Assembly: GCA_009746045.1 (NCBI GenBank)
Contig: RPFO01002261.1
Span: 1 to 61,217, forward strand
From: Mesostigma viride
Taxonomy: Eukaryota > Streptophyta > Mesostigmatophyceae > Mesostigmatales > Mesostigmataceae
DNA length: 61,217 nt
Direction of reading: 5' to 3'
Position numbers and translations under genes: made by a program. Every line of letters starts with the position of its first letter. Position 1 is the first letter of the stretch. The notes below the pieces were generated by a model. It had not been told where the DNA came from. It saw only the letters and a program-made list of their open reading frames with translations, and ran no database searches. This document shows, one piece after another, positions 36,121 through 48,850 of this stretch.

Positions 36121-36600
36121 ATACTTGAAAATTTCGTCACGTTCGTATCGAAATTAAAATTTCTGACAAATTTGTCAGCTCGGACTTAACCACAATGAAT
36201 TTGAGCATACCATTCGATACAACAATGATATTTCGGCGTCAGATACTTGGAAATTTCGTTACGTTCGTATCGCCAGTGAAATTCTGACAAATTTCTCCGC
36301 TCGGACTGAACCACAATGAATTTCAGCATAGCATGCGATATACTTTAGAGATATTTCGGTGGAAGATACTTGGAAATTTCGTTACGTTCGTATTTCCAAT
36401 TTCACCCCACCCTGACTGAACGCCTGTTAGGCTCTGAACCTTCCACCCGTCCTGAAAATTGGATCCATCCGTTCAGAAAATCGCATTCTATATTTTTCGA
36501 ACTGAACATACCGTCGTCTTACCGTTCTGAAATTTATCGACTCCTTATGTAAACTACTCGACCATTAAGTAGGCGTTCTTGTGCGCCAGCTCGTATCCTC
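36121..36600. repeat. D satellite with extra unit
   Basis: Essentially the same sequence as 17583-18049, including the 60-codon chance frame at 36370-36552. Confidence 0.65.
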
Positions 36601-37200
36601 TACTAAATTCTACAAAGGCCTGGGATGTTTGGGAGAGATTGGTTCGCGACTTTTTGTTTGACGATTAAAAAAGTCAAAGCGCCGTACCGTCCTGAGGCCG
36701 CGCGGATTGGCGAGACGCCCCACCTGCCCGCGAAACCCTGAACGTGTTCAGCGTTTCAGCACCCGTTCAGAATACCTCAGACTCGATCTCCAAGGTTTGG
36801 GGATTTTCTTTGTACTACGCGATTGGCCATCTCGCTACGGTCCTGGACGTCGTCCGCTCCCGCGCTAGGGGGCGCGGGGGACGGCCCCACCTTCGGCCTA
36901 CGGCCGCGGCCAAAGTTTTCGGGCTTCATAAATCGTAGTTACATTAGGGGACAAGAAAAAAGTGGGGGAGGGGGGGCTATCGCCCCCCCTCCCCGACTTG
37001 AGAGGACGTGACTCGCCGCTAGCGGCCCAGAGGCCGATAGTCGACCTTCTGGGCGCCAACCGCACCGGCCCGCGCGACGCGCCAAGACCCTTCCACGGAG
37101 GACGCGCGAGCGGACGATTCCGACCGGGACGAACCGCCGCCGTGCGCCACGCGCAACGGACCCTTCCCCGTGAACACCGTGGAAGCTCTCCGAGCGTGAG
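36601..37200. repeat. C module 8c
   Basis: The left half matches C module 4b, the right half (GTGAACACCGTGG onward) matches C module 3. The hairpin at 36965-36994 lies near the switch. Confidence 0.7.
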
Positions 37201-37323
37201 ATACTTGGAAATTTCGTCACGTTCGTATCGAAAATGAAATTTCTGACCGGCAAATTTTCAGCTCGGACTTGACCACAATGAATTTCAGCATACCATTCGA
37301 TTGAATTGAATTGAATTGAATTG

Positions 37324-37678
37324 TAACATAACTCCGTTGGGAGTATATGTAGCACATAGCCCAGAGAAGGGGCATATGGCCTATCATACATTCTAGGCTA
37401 CTTCATGCAAGGGTGGGAATGTAAGCTACCCCTGCTCTAGGTGCACCAGGGCACCTGCACCCTCATGGTCTATCACGCTATGCCCAGGTAAGGGGGAGCA
37501 TGCCTGTGAGGGAGGAAGATCATCATGGCTATACAAGAGCTAGGACATGGCTTCTCGACAGAGAGCATCTCTCTGCATGGCATAGCATGGCTCAATTCTT
37601 AATGCAACATCCATGGGGGTCCCGTTATAGGCAGGGCTTGGCTAAATTCTGTAGACAACATCCATGATGTAGACAACA
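37324..37678. mobile_element. Unclassified 355-bp insert, second copy
   Basis: Same as 13246-13603 apart from a few indels (for example one fewer G in AAGGGGGAGC). Confidence 0.4.
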
Positions 37679-37786
37679 TACCATTCGATACAACAATGAT
37701 ATTTCGGCGTCGGATACTTGGAAATTTCGTTACGTTCGTATCGCCAGTGAAATTCTAACAAATTTTATCCTGAACTATTTCGCATC

Positions 37787-38010
37787 ATAACATGACTCCG
37801 TTGGGAGATCATCATGTAGCACTGGCTAACATATTCCCTTGCTGGATGGATGGAGGTAGGTGAAGAATTAAACCTTTTTGAATGACCTTATTTGTCTAAT
37901 TGTAATTGCCTAGCACAGTCTACCTAGAGGAGGGCCCTGATTGGCACAATTGTGGCCATGTACGTAATTATGCTACATGTCGTACATGATCTCCCCACTA
38001 GTCATGTTAT
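37787..38010. mobile_element. MITE copy 7
   Basis: 224 bp; right arm TCCCCACTAGTCATGTTAT as in copy 2. Confidence 0.75.
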
Positions 38011-38253
38011 AATTTAATTTCATTTTAATGCTAGCATGCCTTGTTGCATGCCCTCAAAGCTAAAATTGTTTATCACATGCAGAGAGAGCCCGCACAATGA
38101 ATTTCAGCGTACCATTCATTAATTAATTATACCATGCGATATACTTTACAGATATTTCGCTGTCAAATACTTCGAAATTTGGGTACTGCTTTTTGCAAGC
38201 CAGCCATAAGGACCAAACACTCCCATGCAAACTCCCATTTTCATCATTAAAAT

Positions 38254-39988
38254 CCCGTGTTTTTTTACAACGCGATGTATCGCGTTGTAGGGTTAGAACG
38301 CGATGTATCGCGTTGTAATCTGACACGTGGCAGGCACAGTAGATACGAGATTTTCGGTCTGAAACTCGGTGGACGGCCTCCTTACATCCCGTAGAACTCA
38401 AGAAAAAATCCTGGTATTTTTTGGATTTTTTTTGTGACAGCTGCAAACAAATATGTACCACTGAAATAAGGCATTTTCGCGGGACGAAGGTGAAGACGAC
38501 GGCGATGGCGGCAGGTAGATCTCGCCAGTTTTCGCGCGAATTTCAGTGGTTGTTGGGTGGCACGACCATGATGATGCGTTCAAAGGTTGATAATTAGGTT
38601 TCTACGAGTTTGTTGAGGTACTGGGGCAAAGGAAACGTAGATTTTTCCAGTTTCTCACCCAACTTTCATGCGGAAACCCTGGAAACCGGCATACATATTA
38701 TTACGTCAAGACTCGGGTCTGCTGCGGCACCATGCTTGGTATTTCCATGGTGTTTCGACTTCTTAACACATGTTTATTCATTCCGAACGCCCGGACGCTC
38801 GGCTAAACCGAGATTTGTGCAGACTTTTATTGGGTAGCTCCGGGCATGATGGTGCCTGCAAATAGCGGAAGGCGTGACCGTGGCTATTGCTACGGTATGC
38901 TGTATTTTCCTGGAAATGGCCTCTGCCACCGGCTCAATAGTGCTTGCAGGCGTAAGTATATCGTGTTTCTACCTAGTTTCTGCCAGTTTTCCACTTATTT
39001 CTACCGACCTCTGCCCAGCCTCTCTAAGACCGCCATCCTACTCGACGTTGCTTGCATGTCAGCCATAGCAGGTTGCAGTTGTGCAGTATTTAGGTGCTGT
39101 ATACGTCGTCAAGCCGTGCATATATCGTGAGGATTGGATATTGATGGTTTATACTGCGTTGATTGTGCAAGAAGATCAGCTAGGTGCCCATAATCATGAT
39201 GTATAATCATGTGTTGTTAGCATCTTGCCACCATTTGCTAGCATGCATTCAAGCGTCATCTTTGCCTGCATGTAAGCTCATGGATCACTCAACCTATCCA
39301 AGCCTTGCATTACACATGCCTCTTTCTTTCAGGATTGCACACGTTATGGAATGAAAACCCAGTGCCTCCCTTCCCACGAGGCATGTGCTCAACACGTTGT
39401 GAGAGTGGATGATGCTTTGGCTATGGCTGCCTGATTCAGTCATATAATGTCATCCAGTCATGATGTTTGATGCATGTTTGATGCTGTATAACTTATACAA
39501 CTCCTATTTTCAACGTGTTGACCCTCCTAGCTCATGATATCCCCGTTTACGGGGCTCGTGTCGTTGTGTCATGTTGTGAAGGGCTCTCATTTTTCCCACT
39601 GCGTTGTACTGCGTTGTAATTGTAATGCTAATAAAAAATAGCTCCAGTGGCCCAATGGGCCTGAGTTTTGTTTCACAGAGCCTGCATATGTTGCCCATAG
39701 CTCGTGCAAGAAGCCAGATTTTTTTCATGAACCATTTGCGAATAAGCACATGACTTGTGACCTAGGGTCAACAAATCGCGGTCATGGTCAGACCCCCCTG
39801 TATTCAAACCAGTGTATCTCTCTAATGAATTAGCATTTTGTAGGTCTGAGTAGCTCAAAAAATCCTTTGATTTATGGGCTTTCAGGAAAGTATACACATG
39901 ACTATGAAAAAAAAATTTCCCTAGATGTTATGACGTGTTCTATAAATAGCTTACAACGCAGTATATCGCGTTCTAAAAAAAAAAACAC
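38254..39988. mobile_element. piggyBac-like non-autonomous element, copy 2 (inverted)
   Basis: Reverse-complement relative of 4002-5738. The left end CCCGTGTTTTTTTACAACGC is intact and is preceded by TTAAAAT. The right end stops at AAAACAC without the final GGG, and the target sequence resumes at ATTCATTGAGTGG. So no clean TTAA duplication is present and a few target bases are lost. Subterminal ACAACGCGAT...ATCGCGTTGT palindromes are kept at about 38267-38310 and 39954-39974. Confidence 0.7.
38846..39130 (+). CDS. Hypothetical 94-aa ORF, second copy
   Basis: Same 94 residues as the ORF at 4862-5146 with no nucleotide difference seen by eye, although the flanking element sequence differs every few tens of bases. 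No family recognised. A GTAAGT after GCAGGC (38948-38958) would be a good 5' splice site if this is a captured exon. Confidence 0.25.
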   Translation: MMVPANSGRRDRGYCYGMLYFPGNGLCHRLNSACRRKYIVFLPSFCQFSTYFYRPLPSLSKTAILLDVACMSAIAGCSCAVFRCCIRRQAVHIS

Positions 39989-40106
39989 ATTCATTGAGTG
40001 GCAATCCTTTCATTCCTTTGTTCACACATGCACCATCCGTCATTCCCATTATTAAATTGAAAAAATTAAAACATAGCATGACTCCGTGGTGCCCACTATG
40101 ACTTCA

Positions 40107-41429
40107 TGGGGGGGGCTGGCATGCTTGCGTGGGTGTGGGGGGCCTCGCATGCGTGCGTGGGTGTGGGGGGGGCTCGCATGCGTGCGTGGGTGTGGGGGGG
40201 AGTGGCATGCATGCGTGGGTGTGGTGGGGGGCTGCCATGCATGCGTGGGGTTAGGAGGGGCTGGCACGCGTGTGTGGGTTCGTGGGGTGGCTGCCATGCG
40301 TGCGTGGGTGTGTGGGGTGGCTGGCATGCGTACGTGGGTGTGGGGGGTGGCTGGCATGCATAAGTGGGTTTGTAATGGGCTGGCATGCGTGCGTGGGTTG
40401 GTGGGGTGGCTGGCATGCATGCGTGCATGTGGGGGGTCGCTGGCATGCATGCGTGGGTTTGTGGGGTAGCTGGCATGCAGGCGTGGGTGTGGGAGGGGCT
40501 GGCATGCATGCGTGGGTGTGGGGGGTGGCTGGCATGCATGCCTGCATGTGGGGTGGGGCTGGCATGCGTGCGTGGGTGTGGGGGGGGCTCGCATGCGTGC
40601 GTGGGTGTGGGGGGGGCTCGCATGCGTGCGTGGGTGTGGGGGGGAGTGGCATGCATGCGTGGGTGTGGTGGGGGGCTGCCATGCATGCATGGGGTTAGGG
40701 GGGGGCTGGCACGCGTGTGTGGGTTGGTAGGGTGGCTGCCATGCGTGCGTGGGTGTGTGGGGTGGCTGGCATGCGTACGTGGGTGTGGGGGGTGGCTGGC
40801 ATGCATAAGTGGGTTTGTGATGGGCTGGCATGCGTGCGTGGGTTGGTGGGGTGGCTGGCATGCATGCGTGCATGTGGGGGGTCGCTGGCATGCATGCGTG
40901 GGTTTGTGGGGTAGCTGGCATGCGGGCGTGGGTGTGGGAGGGGCTGGCATGCATGCGTGGGTGTGGGGGGTGGCTGGCATGCATGCCTGCATGTGGGGTA
41001 GGGCTGGCATGCGTGCGTGGGTGTGGGGGGGGCTGCCATGCGTGTGTCGGGGGGCTGGCATGCGTGGGTGGTTGGCAGGGGGAGTGGCATGCATGCGTGG
41101 GTGTGGTGGGGAGCTGCCATGCATGCGTGGTTTTAAGGGGGGGCTGGCACGCGTGCGTGGGTTCGTGGGGTGGCTGCCATGCGTGCGTGGGGGTGGGGGG
41201 TGGCTGGCATGCGTAAGTGGCTGTGGGGGTTGCTGGAATGCATAAGTGGGTTGTGGGGTGGCTGGCATGCGTGCGTGGGTGTGGGGGTGGCTGGCATGCG
41301 TGCGTGGATTGGTGGGGTGGCTGGCATGCATGCGGGCATGTGGGGGGTGGCTGGAATCCATGCGTGGGTTTGTGGGGTATAGCTAACATGTGTGCGTGGG
41401 TGTGGGAGGGGCTGGCATGCATGCGTTGG
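40107..41429. repeat. Minisatellite array 8
   Basis: Same type as array 3, including GTTAGGAGGGGC and TTGGTAGGGTGGC. Confidence 0.9.
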
Positions 41430-42511
41430 TTGACATGCCATGGATGAAAAATGCCAAGAAGAGTATATGGCCCCGCTGCCATCACCTGGTTGATCAACCA
41501 AGGGGATAGCCTGCACAGTGAGACACAAACACAGCAGACCCAGCAAAGCAAAATTCAGGTTGTTAGCGAGTGGAGATTACTTTTGACATGCTTGATGAAG
41601 AAATATATAACACACCTTCTATTGTCACACCTTCTATAAACAAATGGTTGATTGATCACCTTATACACCACGTAAACATGCTACCAGACGCGCTCTTCAG
41701 TCCAGTCAAAATCCACGTGCGAAGCAAGTCAGCTTACGCAGAAAGCACCATGAATGTCAGCCAGTACAGCAGTAAATGACGCCCCAAACCCGTGACCAGG
41801 CAAGCATCCAGAGGGGCTTTCACCGCCCAGTATATTCCAGAAAAAAGCATCACAGATCCTTGGGCAACGGACGTTCACACAGGACATGCGAAGGACCATG
41901 AAGATGGCGTCCTGCACGGCTAAGAAAATAAAACGCAGACCCTTGCTACGCTATGTCTTTGCTGCGACTAGGTGGATTCGGCGAAATGGAAAGAACGCAA
42001 CCATGAAAATGCATCAGAAAGAGAGCAGGTACTACCCCGGTCATCGAAACAAACGCCTCACCATCGGCATCGCCGGTTACGTCCCGTGGCAAAAAATCCA
42101 GCGTTCTTTCCAATATGATGTGGCGACAGCAGAAGCTCGTTGGCCACACCCCAAGCCTTCCACGAACAGCAAACTGATTTCACTAGGCACCCAATACGTA
42201 AAGCAGTTAAGCATGATACTACAATACCCAAATCTACAACGACATTCCATTTCCAGGTCGCCATAGCGACACGGACCTCTCCCACGCAGGTATAATCACT
42301 CCGTTGACGCACCTCCAGCTCATAAAATTTCGCACTTGCTCTTCAAACATAAAATTTTGACGTATAAAACCATGGCTGCGCATTCCCCATCCCAATTTTC
42401 TAGCCTACGTTGCCTGCCATCGCCAGCCAGCACAAGGAAAATTGCTCGCGCAGCACGTCACTTAGTTTTTCGCCCCGAGCATGCCGCACGCTTTGCCAAT
42501 AATTCCCAGTT
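41430..42511 (+). repeat. Promoter body B1, copy 8
   Basis: TATA at 42363-42369. Shares the 10-bp deletion and GGTATAATCACTCC with copy 3. Confidence 0.8.
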
Positions 42512-43394
42512 CTGTGTCATTTCTCACGTATTCTAGTTATTTAGTTCTTTAGTTAGTTATTAAGTTAGTTATTTAGTTAGTAATTTACTTACTTACTTAG
42601 TCTCGTCTGATTCTATTTCCCCTATTCAGGTGTGAACGTTTCCGTTCATCACATCTTTAAACGCTTCATGAACGTTTTCGTTCGTAACGGTAAATTCCGT
42701 CTCGTTTGATTCTATTTCCCCTGTTCAGGCGCGAACGTTTCCGTTCAGCACGTAACTGTCATTTCGTCTCGCTTGCTTATCAAATTTGACATCCCACGTC
42801 CTGTGCCCCGAAAAGTTTTAGTACAGATATCGGTTCGCCAGTAGCTTGTTTGACGCTTAAAATAGTCAACGCGCCGTAATGTCCTGAGGCCGCGCGGATT
42901 GGCGAGACGCCCCACCTGCCCGCGAAACTCTGAACATGTTCAGAGTTTCAGACCCCGTTCAGGAAAACACGACACTCGATCTCCAAGGTTTGGGGATTTT
43001 CTTTGTACTACGCGATTGGCCATCTCGCTACGGTCCTGGACGTCGTCCGCTCCCGCGCTAGGGGGCGCGGGGGACGGCCCCACTTTCGGCCTACGGCCGC
43101 GGCCAAAGTTTTCGGGCGTCATAAATCGTAGTTACTAGTAGGGGACAAGAAAAAAGTGGGGGAGGGGGGGCTATCGCCCCCCCTCCCCGACTTGAGAGGA
43201 CGTGACTCGCCGCTAGCGGCCCAGAGGCCGATAGTCGACCTTCTGGGCGCCAACCGCACCGGCCCGCGCGACGCGCCAAGACCCTTCCACGGAGGACGCG
43301 CGAGCGGACGATTCCGACCGGGACGAACCGCCGCCGTGCGCCACGCGCAACGGACCCTTCCCCGTGAACACCGTGGAAGCTCTCCGAGCGTGAG
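42512..43394. repeat. C module 9 with TTAG microsatellite
   Basis: TTAG run at 42534-42600. The left part follows C module 4 and the right part (from about 43030) follows C module 2. Hairpin at 43159-43188; the palindrome is extended to CTCTGAACATGTTCAGAG. Confidence 0.75.
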
Positions 43395-43987
43395 ATACTT
43401 GGAAATTTCGTCACGTTCGTATCGAAAATGAAATTTCTGACAAATTTGTCAGCTCGGACAGAACCACAATGAATTTCAGCATACCATTCGATACAACAAT
43501 GATATTTCGGCGTCGGATACTTGGAAATTTCGTTACGTTCGTATCGCCAGTGAAATTCTGACAAATTTTATCCTGAACTACAAGTTTTGCGGGCTTCGCC
43601 CGCGACATTAGAGCATGTACTTTTTGTGGCCGGTCCCCGGCCAGGGAGCCCCGGCTAGGGAGATGCGTGACACCACGTACCGCCGCCAATGAGGGCCAGG
43701 TGATATATACTTTACAGATATTTCGCTGTCAAATATATATATGTCAGGTGATATATACTTTACAGATATTTCGCTGTCAAATACTTCGAAATTTGGGTTT
43801 TGCTTTTTGCAAGCCAGCCATAAGGACCAAACACTCCCATGCAAACTCCCATTTTCATCATTAATTAATATTCATTGAGTGGCAATCCTTTCATTCCTTT
43901 GTTCACACATGCACCATCCGTCATTCCCATTATTAAATTGAAAAAATTAAATCATAGCATGACTCCGTGGTGCCCACTATGACTTCA
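43395..43987. repeat. AT-rich spacer 9, MITE replaced
   Basis: Same structure as 9377-9971, with GCGGGCTTCGCCCGC at about 43588-43602 and the local TGATATATACTTTACAG duplication. Confidence 0.7.
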
Positions 43988-45312
43988 TGGGGGGGGCTGG
44001 CATGCTTGCGTGGGTGTGGGGGGCCTCGCATGCGTGCGTGGGTGTGTGGGGGGGCTCGCATGCGTGCGTGGGTGTGGGGGGGAGTGGCATGCATGCGTGG
44101 GTGTGGTGGGGGGCTGCCATGCATGCGTGGGGTTAGGGGGTGGCTGGCACGCGTGTGTGGGTTCGTGGGGTGGCTGCCATGCGTGCGTGGGTGTGTGGGG
44201 TGGCTGGCATGCGTACGTGGGTGTGGGGGGTGGCTGGCATGCATAAGTGGGTTTGTGATGGGCTGGCATGCGTGCGTGGGTTGGTGGGGTGGCTGGCATG
44301 CATGCGTGCATGTGGGGGGTCGCTGGCATGCATGCGTGGGTTTGTGGGGTAGCTGGCATGCAGGCGTGGGTGTGGGAGGGGCTGGCATGCATGCGTGGGT
44401 GTGGGGGGTGGCTGGCATGCATGCCTGCATGTGGGGTGGGGCTGGCATGCGTGCGTGGGTGTGTGGGGGGGCTCGCATGCGTGCGTGGGTGTGTGGGGGG
44501 GCTCGCATGCGTGCGTGGGTGTGGGGGGGAGTGGCATGCATGCGTGGGTGTGGTGGGGGGCTGCCATGCATGCGTGGGGTTAGGGGGGGGCTGGCACGCG
44601 TGTGTGGGTTGGTGGGGTGGCTGCCATGCGTGCGTGGGTGTGTGGGGTGGCTGGCATGCGTACGTGGGTGTGGGGGGTGGCTGGCATGCATAAGCGGGTT
44701 TGTGATGGGCTGGCATGCGTGCGTGGGTTGGTGGGGTGGCTGGCATGCATGCGTGCATGTGGGGGGTCGCTGGCATGCATGCGTGGGTTTGTGGGGTAGC
44801 TGGCATGCGGGGGTGGGTGTGGGAGGGGCTGGCATGCATGCGTGGGTGTGGGGGGTGGCTGGCATGCATGCCTGCATGTGGGGTAGGGCTGGCATGCGTG
44901 CGTGGGTGTGGGGGGGGCTGCCATGCGTGTGTCGGGGGGCTGGCATGCGTGGGTGGTTGGCGGGGGGAGTGGCATGCATGCGTGGGTGTGGTGGGGAGCT
45001 GCCATGCATGCGTGGTTTTAAGGGGGGGCTGGCACGCGTGCGTGGGTTCGTGGGGTGGCTGCCATGCGTGCGTGGGGTGGGGGGTGGCTGGCATGCGTAA
45101 GTGGCTGTGGGGGTTGCTGGAATGCATAAGTGGGTTGTGGGGTGGCTGGCATGCGTGCGTGGGTGTGGGGGTGGCTGGCATGCGTGCGTGGATTGGTGGG
45201 GTGGCTGGCATGCATGCGGGCATGTGGGGGGTGGCTGGAATCCATGCGTGGGTTTGTGGGGTATAGCTAACATGTGTGCGTGGGTGTGGGAGGGGCTGGC
45301 ATGCATGCGTTG
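43988..45312. repeat. Minisatellite array 9
   Basis: Closest to array 2 (GTTAGGGGGTGGCTGG variant). One unit shortened at about 45073 (GTGGGGTGGGG). Confidence 0.9.
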
Positions 45313-46412
45313 GTTGACATGCCATGGATGAAAAACACCAAGAAGAGTATATGGCCCCGCTGCCACCAAAAATCACCTGGTTGATCAACCAAGGGGATAG
45401 CCTGCACAGTGAGACACAAACACAGCAGACCCAGCAAAGCAAAATTCAGGTTGTAAGCGAGTGGAGATTACTTTTGACATGCTTGATGAAGAAATATATA
45501 ACACACCTTCTATTGTCACACCTTCTATAAACAAATGGTTGATTGATCACCTTATACACCACGTAAACATGCTACCAGACGCGCTCTTCAGTCCAGTCAA
45601 AATCCACGTGCGAAGCAAGTCAGCTTACGCAGAAAGCACCATGAATGTCAGCGAGTACAGCAGTAAATGACGCCCCAAACCCGTGACCAGGCAAGCATCC
45701 AGAGGGGCTTTCACCGCCCAGTATATTCCAGAAAAAAGCATCACAGATCCTTGGGCAACGGACGTTCACACAGGACATGCGAAGGACCATGAAGATGGCG
45801 TCCTGCACGGCTAAGAAAATAAAAAGACCCTTGCTACGCTATGTCTTTGCTGCGACTAGGTGGATTCGGCGAAATGGAAAGAACGCAACCATGAAAATGC
45901 ATCAGAAAGAGAGCAGGTACTACCCCGGTCATCGAAACAAACGCCTCACCATCGGCATCGCCGGTTACGTCCCGTGGCAAAAAATCCAGCGTTCTTTCCA
46001 ATATGATGTGGCGACAGCAGAAGCTCGTTGGCCACACCCCAAGCCTTCCACGAACAGCAAACTGATTTCACTAGGCACCCAATACGTAAAGCAGTTAAGC
46101 ATGATACTACAATACCTAAATCTACAACGACATTCCATTTCCAGGTCGCCATAGCGACACGGACCTCTCCCACGCAGGTATCACTCCGTTGACGCACCTC
46201 CAGCTCAGAAAATTTCGCACTTGCTCTTCAAACATAAAATTTTGACGTATAAAACCATGGCTGCGCATTCCCCATCCCAATTTTCTAGCCTACGTTGCCT
46301 GCCATCGCCAGCCAGCACAAGGAAAATTGCTCGCGCAGCACGTCACTTTGTTTTTCGCCCCGAGCATGCCGCACGCTTTGCCAATAATTCCCAGTTCCCA
46401 CTGCCCAGCAAG
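45313..46412 (+). repeat. Promoter body B1, copy 9
   Basis: TATA at 46248-46254. Lacks CGC in AATAAAACGCAGACCC (45819-45830). Confidence 0.8.
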
Positions 46413-47121
46413 ACTTCGTTCCTAACTGAAAATTCCGTCTCGTTTGATTCTATTTCCCCTGTTCAGGCGTGAACGTTTCGTTCAGCACGTAACTGTCATT
46501 TCGTCTCGCTTGCTTATCAAATTTGACATCCCACGTCCTGTGCCTTGAAAAGTTTTAGTACAGATATCAGTTCGCCTTTGTTTGACGCTTAAAAAGTCAA
46601 CGCGCCGTAATTCCTGAGGCCGCGCGGATTGGCGAGACGCCCCACCTGCCCGCAAAACCCTGAACATGTTCAGCGTTTCAGCACCCGTTCAGAACTTGTG
46701 ACAGTCGATCTCTAAGGTTTGGGGATTTTCTTTGTACTACGCGATTGGCCATCTCGCTACGGTCCTGGACGTCGTCCGCTCCCGCGCTAGGGGGCGCGGG
46801 GGACGGCCCCACTTCGGCCTACGGCCTCGGCCAAAGTTTTCGGGCTTCATAAATCGTAGTTACATTAGGGGACAAGAAAAAAGTGGGGGAGGGGGGGCTA
46901 TCGCCCCCCCTCCCCGACTTGAGAGGACGTGACTCGCCGCTAGCGGCCCAGAGGCCGATAGTCGACCTTCTGGGCGCCAACCGCACCGGCCCGCGCGACG
47001 CGCCAAGACCCTTCCACGGAGGACGCGCGGGCGGACGATTCCGACCGGGACGAACCGCCGCCGTGCGCCACGCGCAACGGACCCTTCCCCGTCAACACCG
47101 TGGAAGCTCTCCGAGCGTGAG
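46413..47121. repeat. C module 10
   Basis: Short start ACTTCGTTCCTAACTG; hairpin at 46886-46915; GTTCGCCTTTG deletion near 46570. Confidence 0.75.
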
Positions 47122-47898
47122 ATACTTGGAAATTTCGTCACGTTCGTATCGAAAATGAAATTTCTGACAAATTTATCAGCTCGGACTTGACCACAATGAA
47201 TTTCAGCATACCATTCGATACAACAATGATATTTCGGCGTCGGATACTTGGAAATTTCGTTACGTTCGTATCGCCAGTGAAATTCTGACAAATTTTATCC
47301 TGAACTATTTCGCATCATAACATGACTCCGTTGGGAGATCATCATGTAGCACTGGCTAACATATTCCCTTGCTGGATGGATGGAGGTAGGTGAAGAATTA
47401 AACCTTTTTTGACCTTATTTGTCTAATTGTAATTGCCTAGCACAGTCTACCTAGAGGAGGGCCCTGATTGGACAATTGTGGCCATGTACGTAATTATGCT
47501 ACATGTCGTACATGATCTCCCAACAAGTCATGTTATAATTTAATTTCATTTCAATGCTAGCATGTCTTGTTGCATGCCCTCAAAGCTAAAATTGTTTATC
47601 ACGTGCAGAGAGAGCCCGCACAATGAATTTCAGCGTACCATTCATTAATTAATTATACCATGCGATATACTTTACAGATATTTCGCTGTCAAATACTTCG
47701 AAATTCGGGTACTGCTTTTTGCAAGCCAGCCATAAGGACCAAACACTCCCATGCAAACTCCCATTTTCATCATTAATTAATATTCATTGAGTGGCAATCC
47801 TTTCATTCCTTTGTTCACACATGCACCATCCGTCATTCCCATTATTAAATTGAAAAAATTAAATCATAGCATGACTCCGTGGTGCCCACTATGACTTC
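47122..47898. repeat. AT-rich spacer 10
   Basis: D satellite, MITE copy 8 and E, sub-type of spacer 4. Confidence 0.75.
47317..47536. mobile_element. MITE copy 8
   Basis: 220 bp, CAACAAGTCATG right-arm sub-type. Confidence 0.75.
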
Positions 47899-48490
47899 AT
47901 GGGGGGGGCTGGCATGCTTGCGTGGGTGTGGGGGGGCCTCGCATGCGTGCGTGGGTGTGGGGGGGGCTCGCATGCGTGCGTGGGTGTGGGGGGGAGTGGC
48001 ATGCATGCGTGGGTGTGGTGGGGGGCTGCCATGCATGCGTGGGGTTAGGGGGGGGCTGGCACGCGTGTGTGGGTTCGTGGGGTGGCTGCCATGCGTGCGT
48101 GGGTGTGTGGGGTGGCTGGCATGCGTAAGTGGGTGTGGGGGGTGGCATGCGTGCATGGGTTTTGTGATGGGCTGGCATGCATGCGTGGGTTTGGGGGGGA
48201 GCTGCCATGCACGCATGGGTGTGGGGGGGGAGTGGCATGCATGCGTGGGTGTGGTGGGGAGCTGCCATGCGTACGTTGGTGACGGGGGTGGCTGGCATGC
48301 ATAAGTGGGTTGGTGGGGCTGGCGCATAGCTATCGGCATGTTAACCGGGCTGGCGCGTTACGGCCGTGTGTGGGGGGGCTCGCACTGCGTGCGTTGGTGT
48401 GTGTTTGGCTCGCATCGTCTTGGGTGTGGGGGGGACGCTGGCATGCATGCGTGCTAGTGGTGGGGGGACGCGATGCATGCGTAAAGATTT
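47899..48490. repeat. Minisatellite array 10, truncated and degenerate
   Basis: Only the array-4-type first higher-order repeat is present, to about 48318 (GGTTGGTGGGGCTGGCGC). Then the repeat decays: AGCTATCGGCATGTTAACC, followed by scrambled units with TCGCACTGCGTGCG and GCTAGTGGTGGGGGG up to about 48490. No B1 body follows. Confidence 0.8.
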
Positions 48491-48850
48491 TGTGGAAACA
48501 AATTGTGCGTTCCGATTTTTGCGCTACTCGGGTACGGACAACGTGCGCCGGAAGAGTTTGCGGTGGCCGACATAAAAGTAGTGGGTGTTGGGGGCCCCTG
48601 GCGGGGCCCGGACTTTTTGGCGCCTGAGCGGGCGATTGGCGCGTACACCCGCGGGGTGCGTCCTCGGGAACGCCGGCGCCACGCGGGGCGCGCTGCGCGA
48701 AGGGGCAGTGGCCGAAGGCGCCGAGGCGGGGGGGCCAGCGGGAGCCATAAAATTTCGGCTTCGTGCGGCCCGTCCGCAGGCGGAGCCCCCTGCTTTTCCC
48801 AGCTTCGAGCCGTTTCCTGGCACGCGCCCCATCTGAACACATTCAGGCAA
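48491..48850. repeat. GC-rich palindromic element
   Basis: Contains GGGGGCCCCTGGCGGGGCCCGG-like words (split GGGGGCCCC and GGGGCCCGG), CGTCCGCAGGCGGAG and CTGAACACATTCAG. The segment GCCAGCGGGAGCC to GTCTGAACACRTTCAG (48736-48845) aligns with 52075-52195. Overlapping frames on both strands look like GC artefacts. Confidence 0.5.

Larger units (their letters stand above)
37201..40106. repeat. AT-rich spacer 8 with inverted piggyBac-like element
   Basis: D satellite, (TTGAA)n, 357-bp block (37324-37678), D fragment, MITE copy 7, first part of E (38026-38250), the inverted piggyBac-like copy, and the rest of E (39989-40106). Confidence 0.75.
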
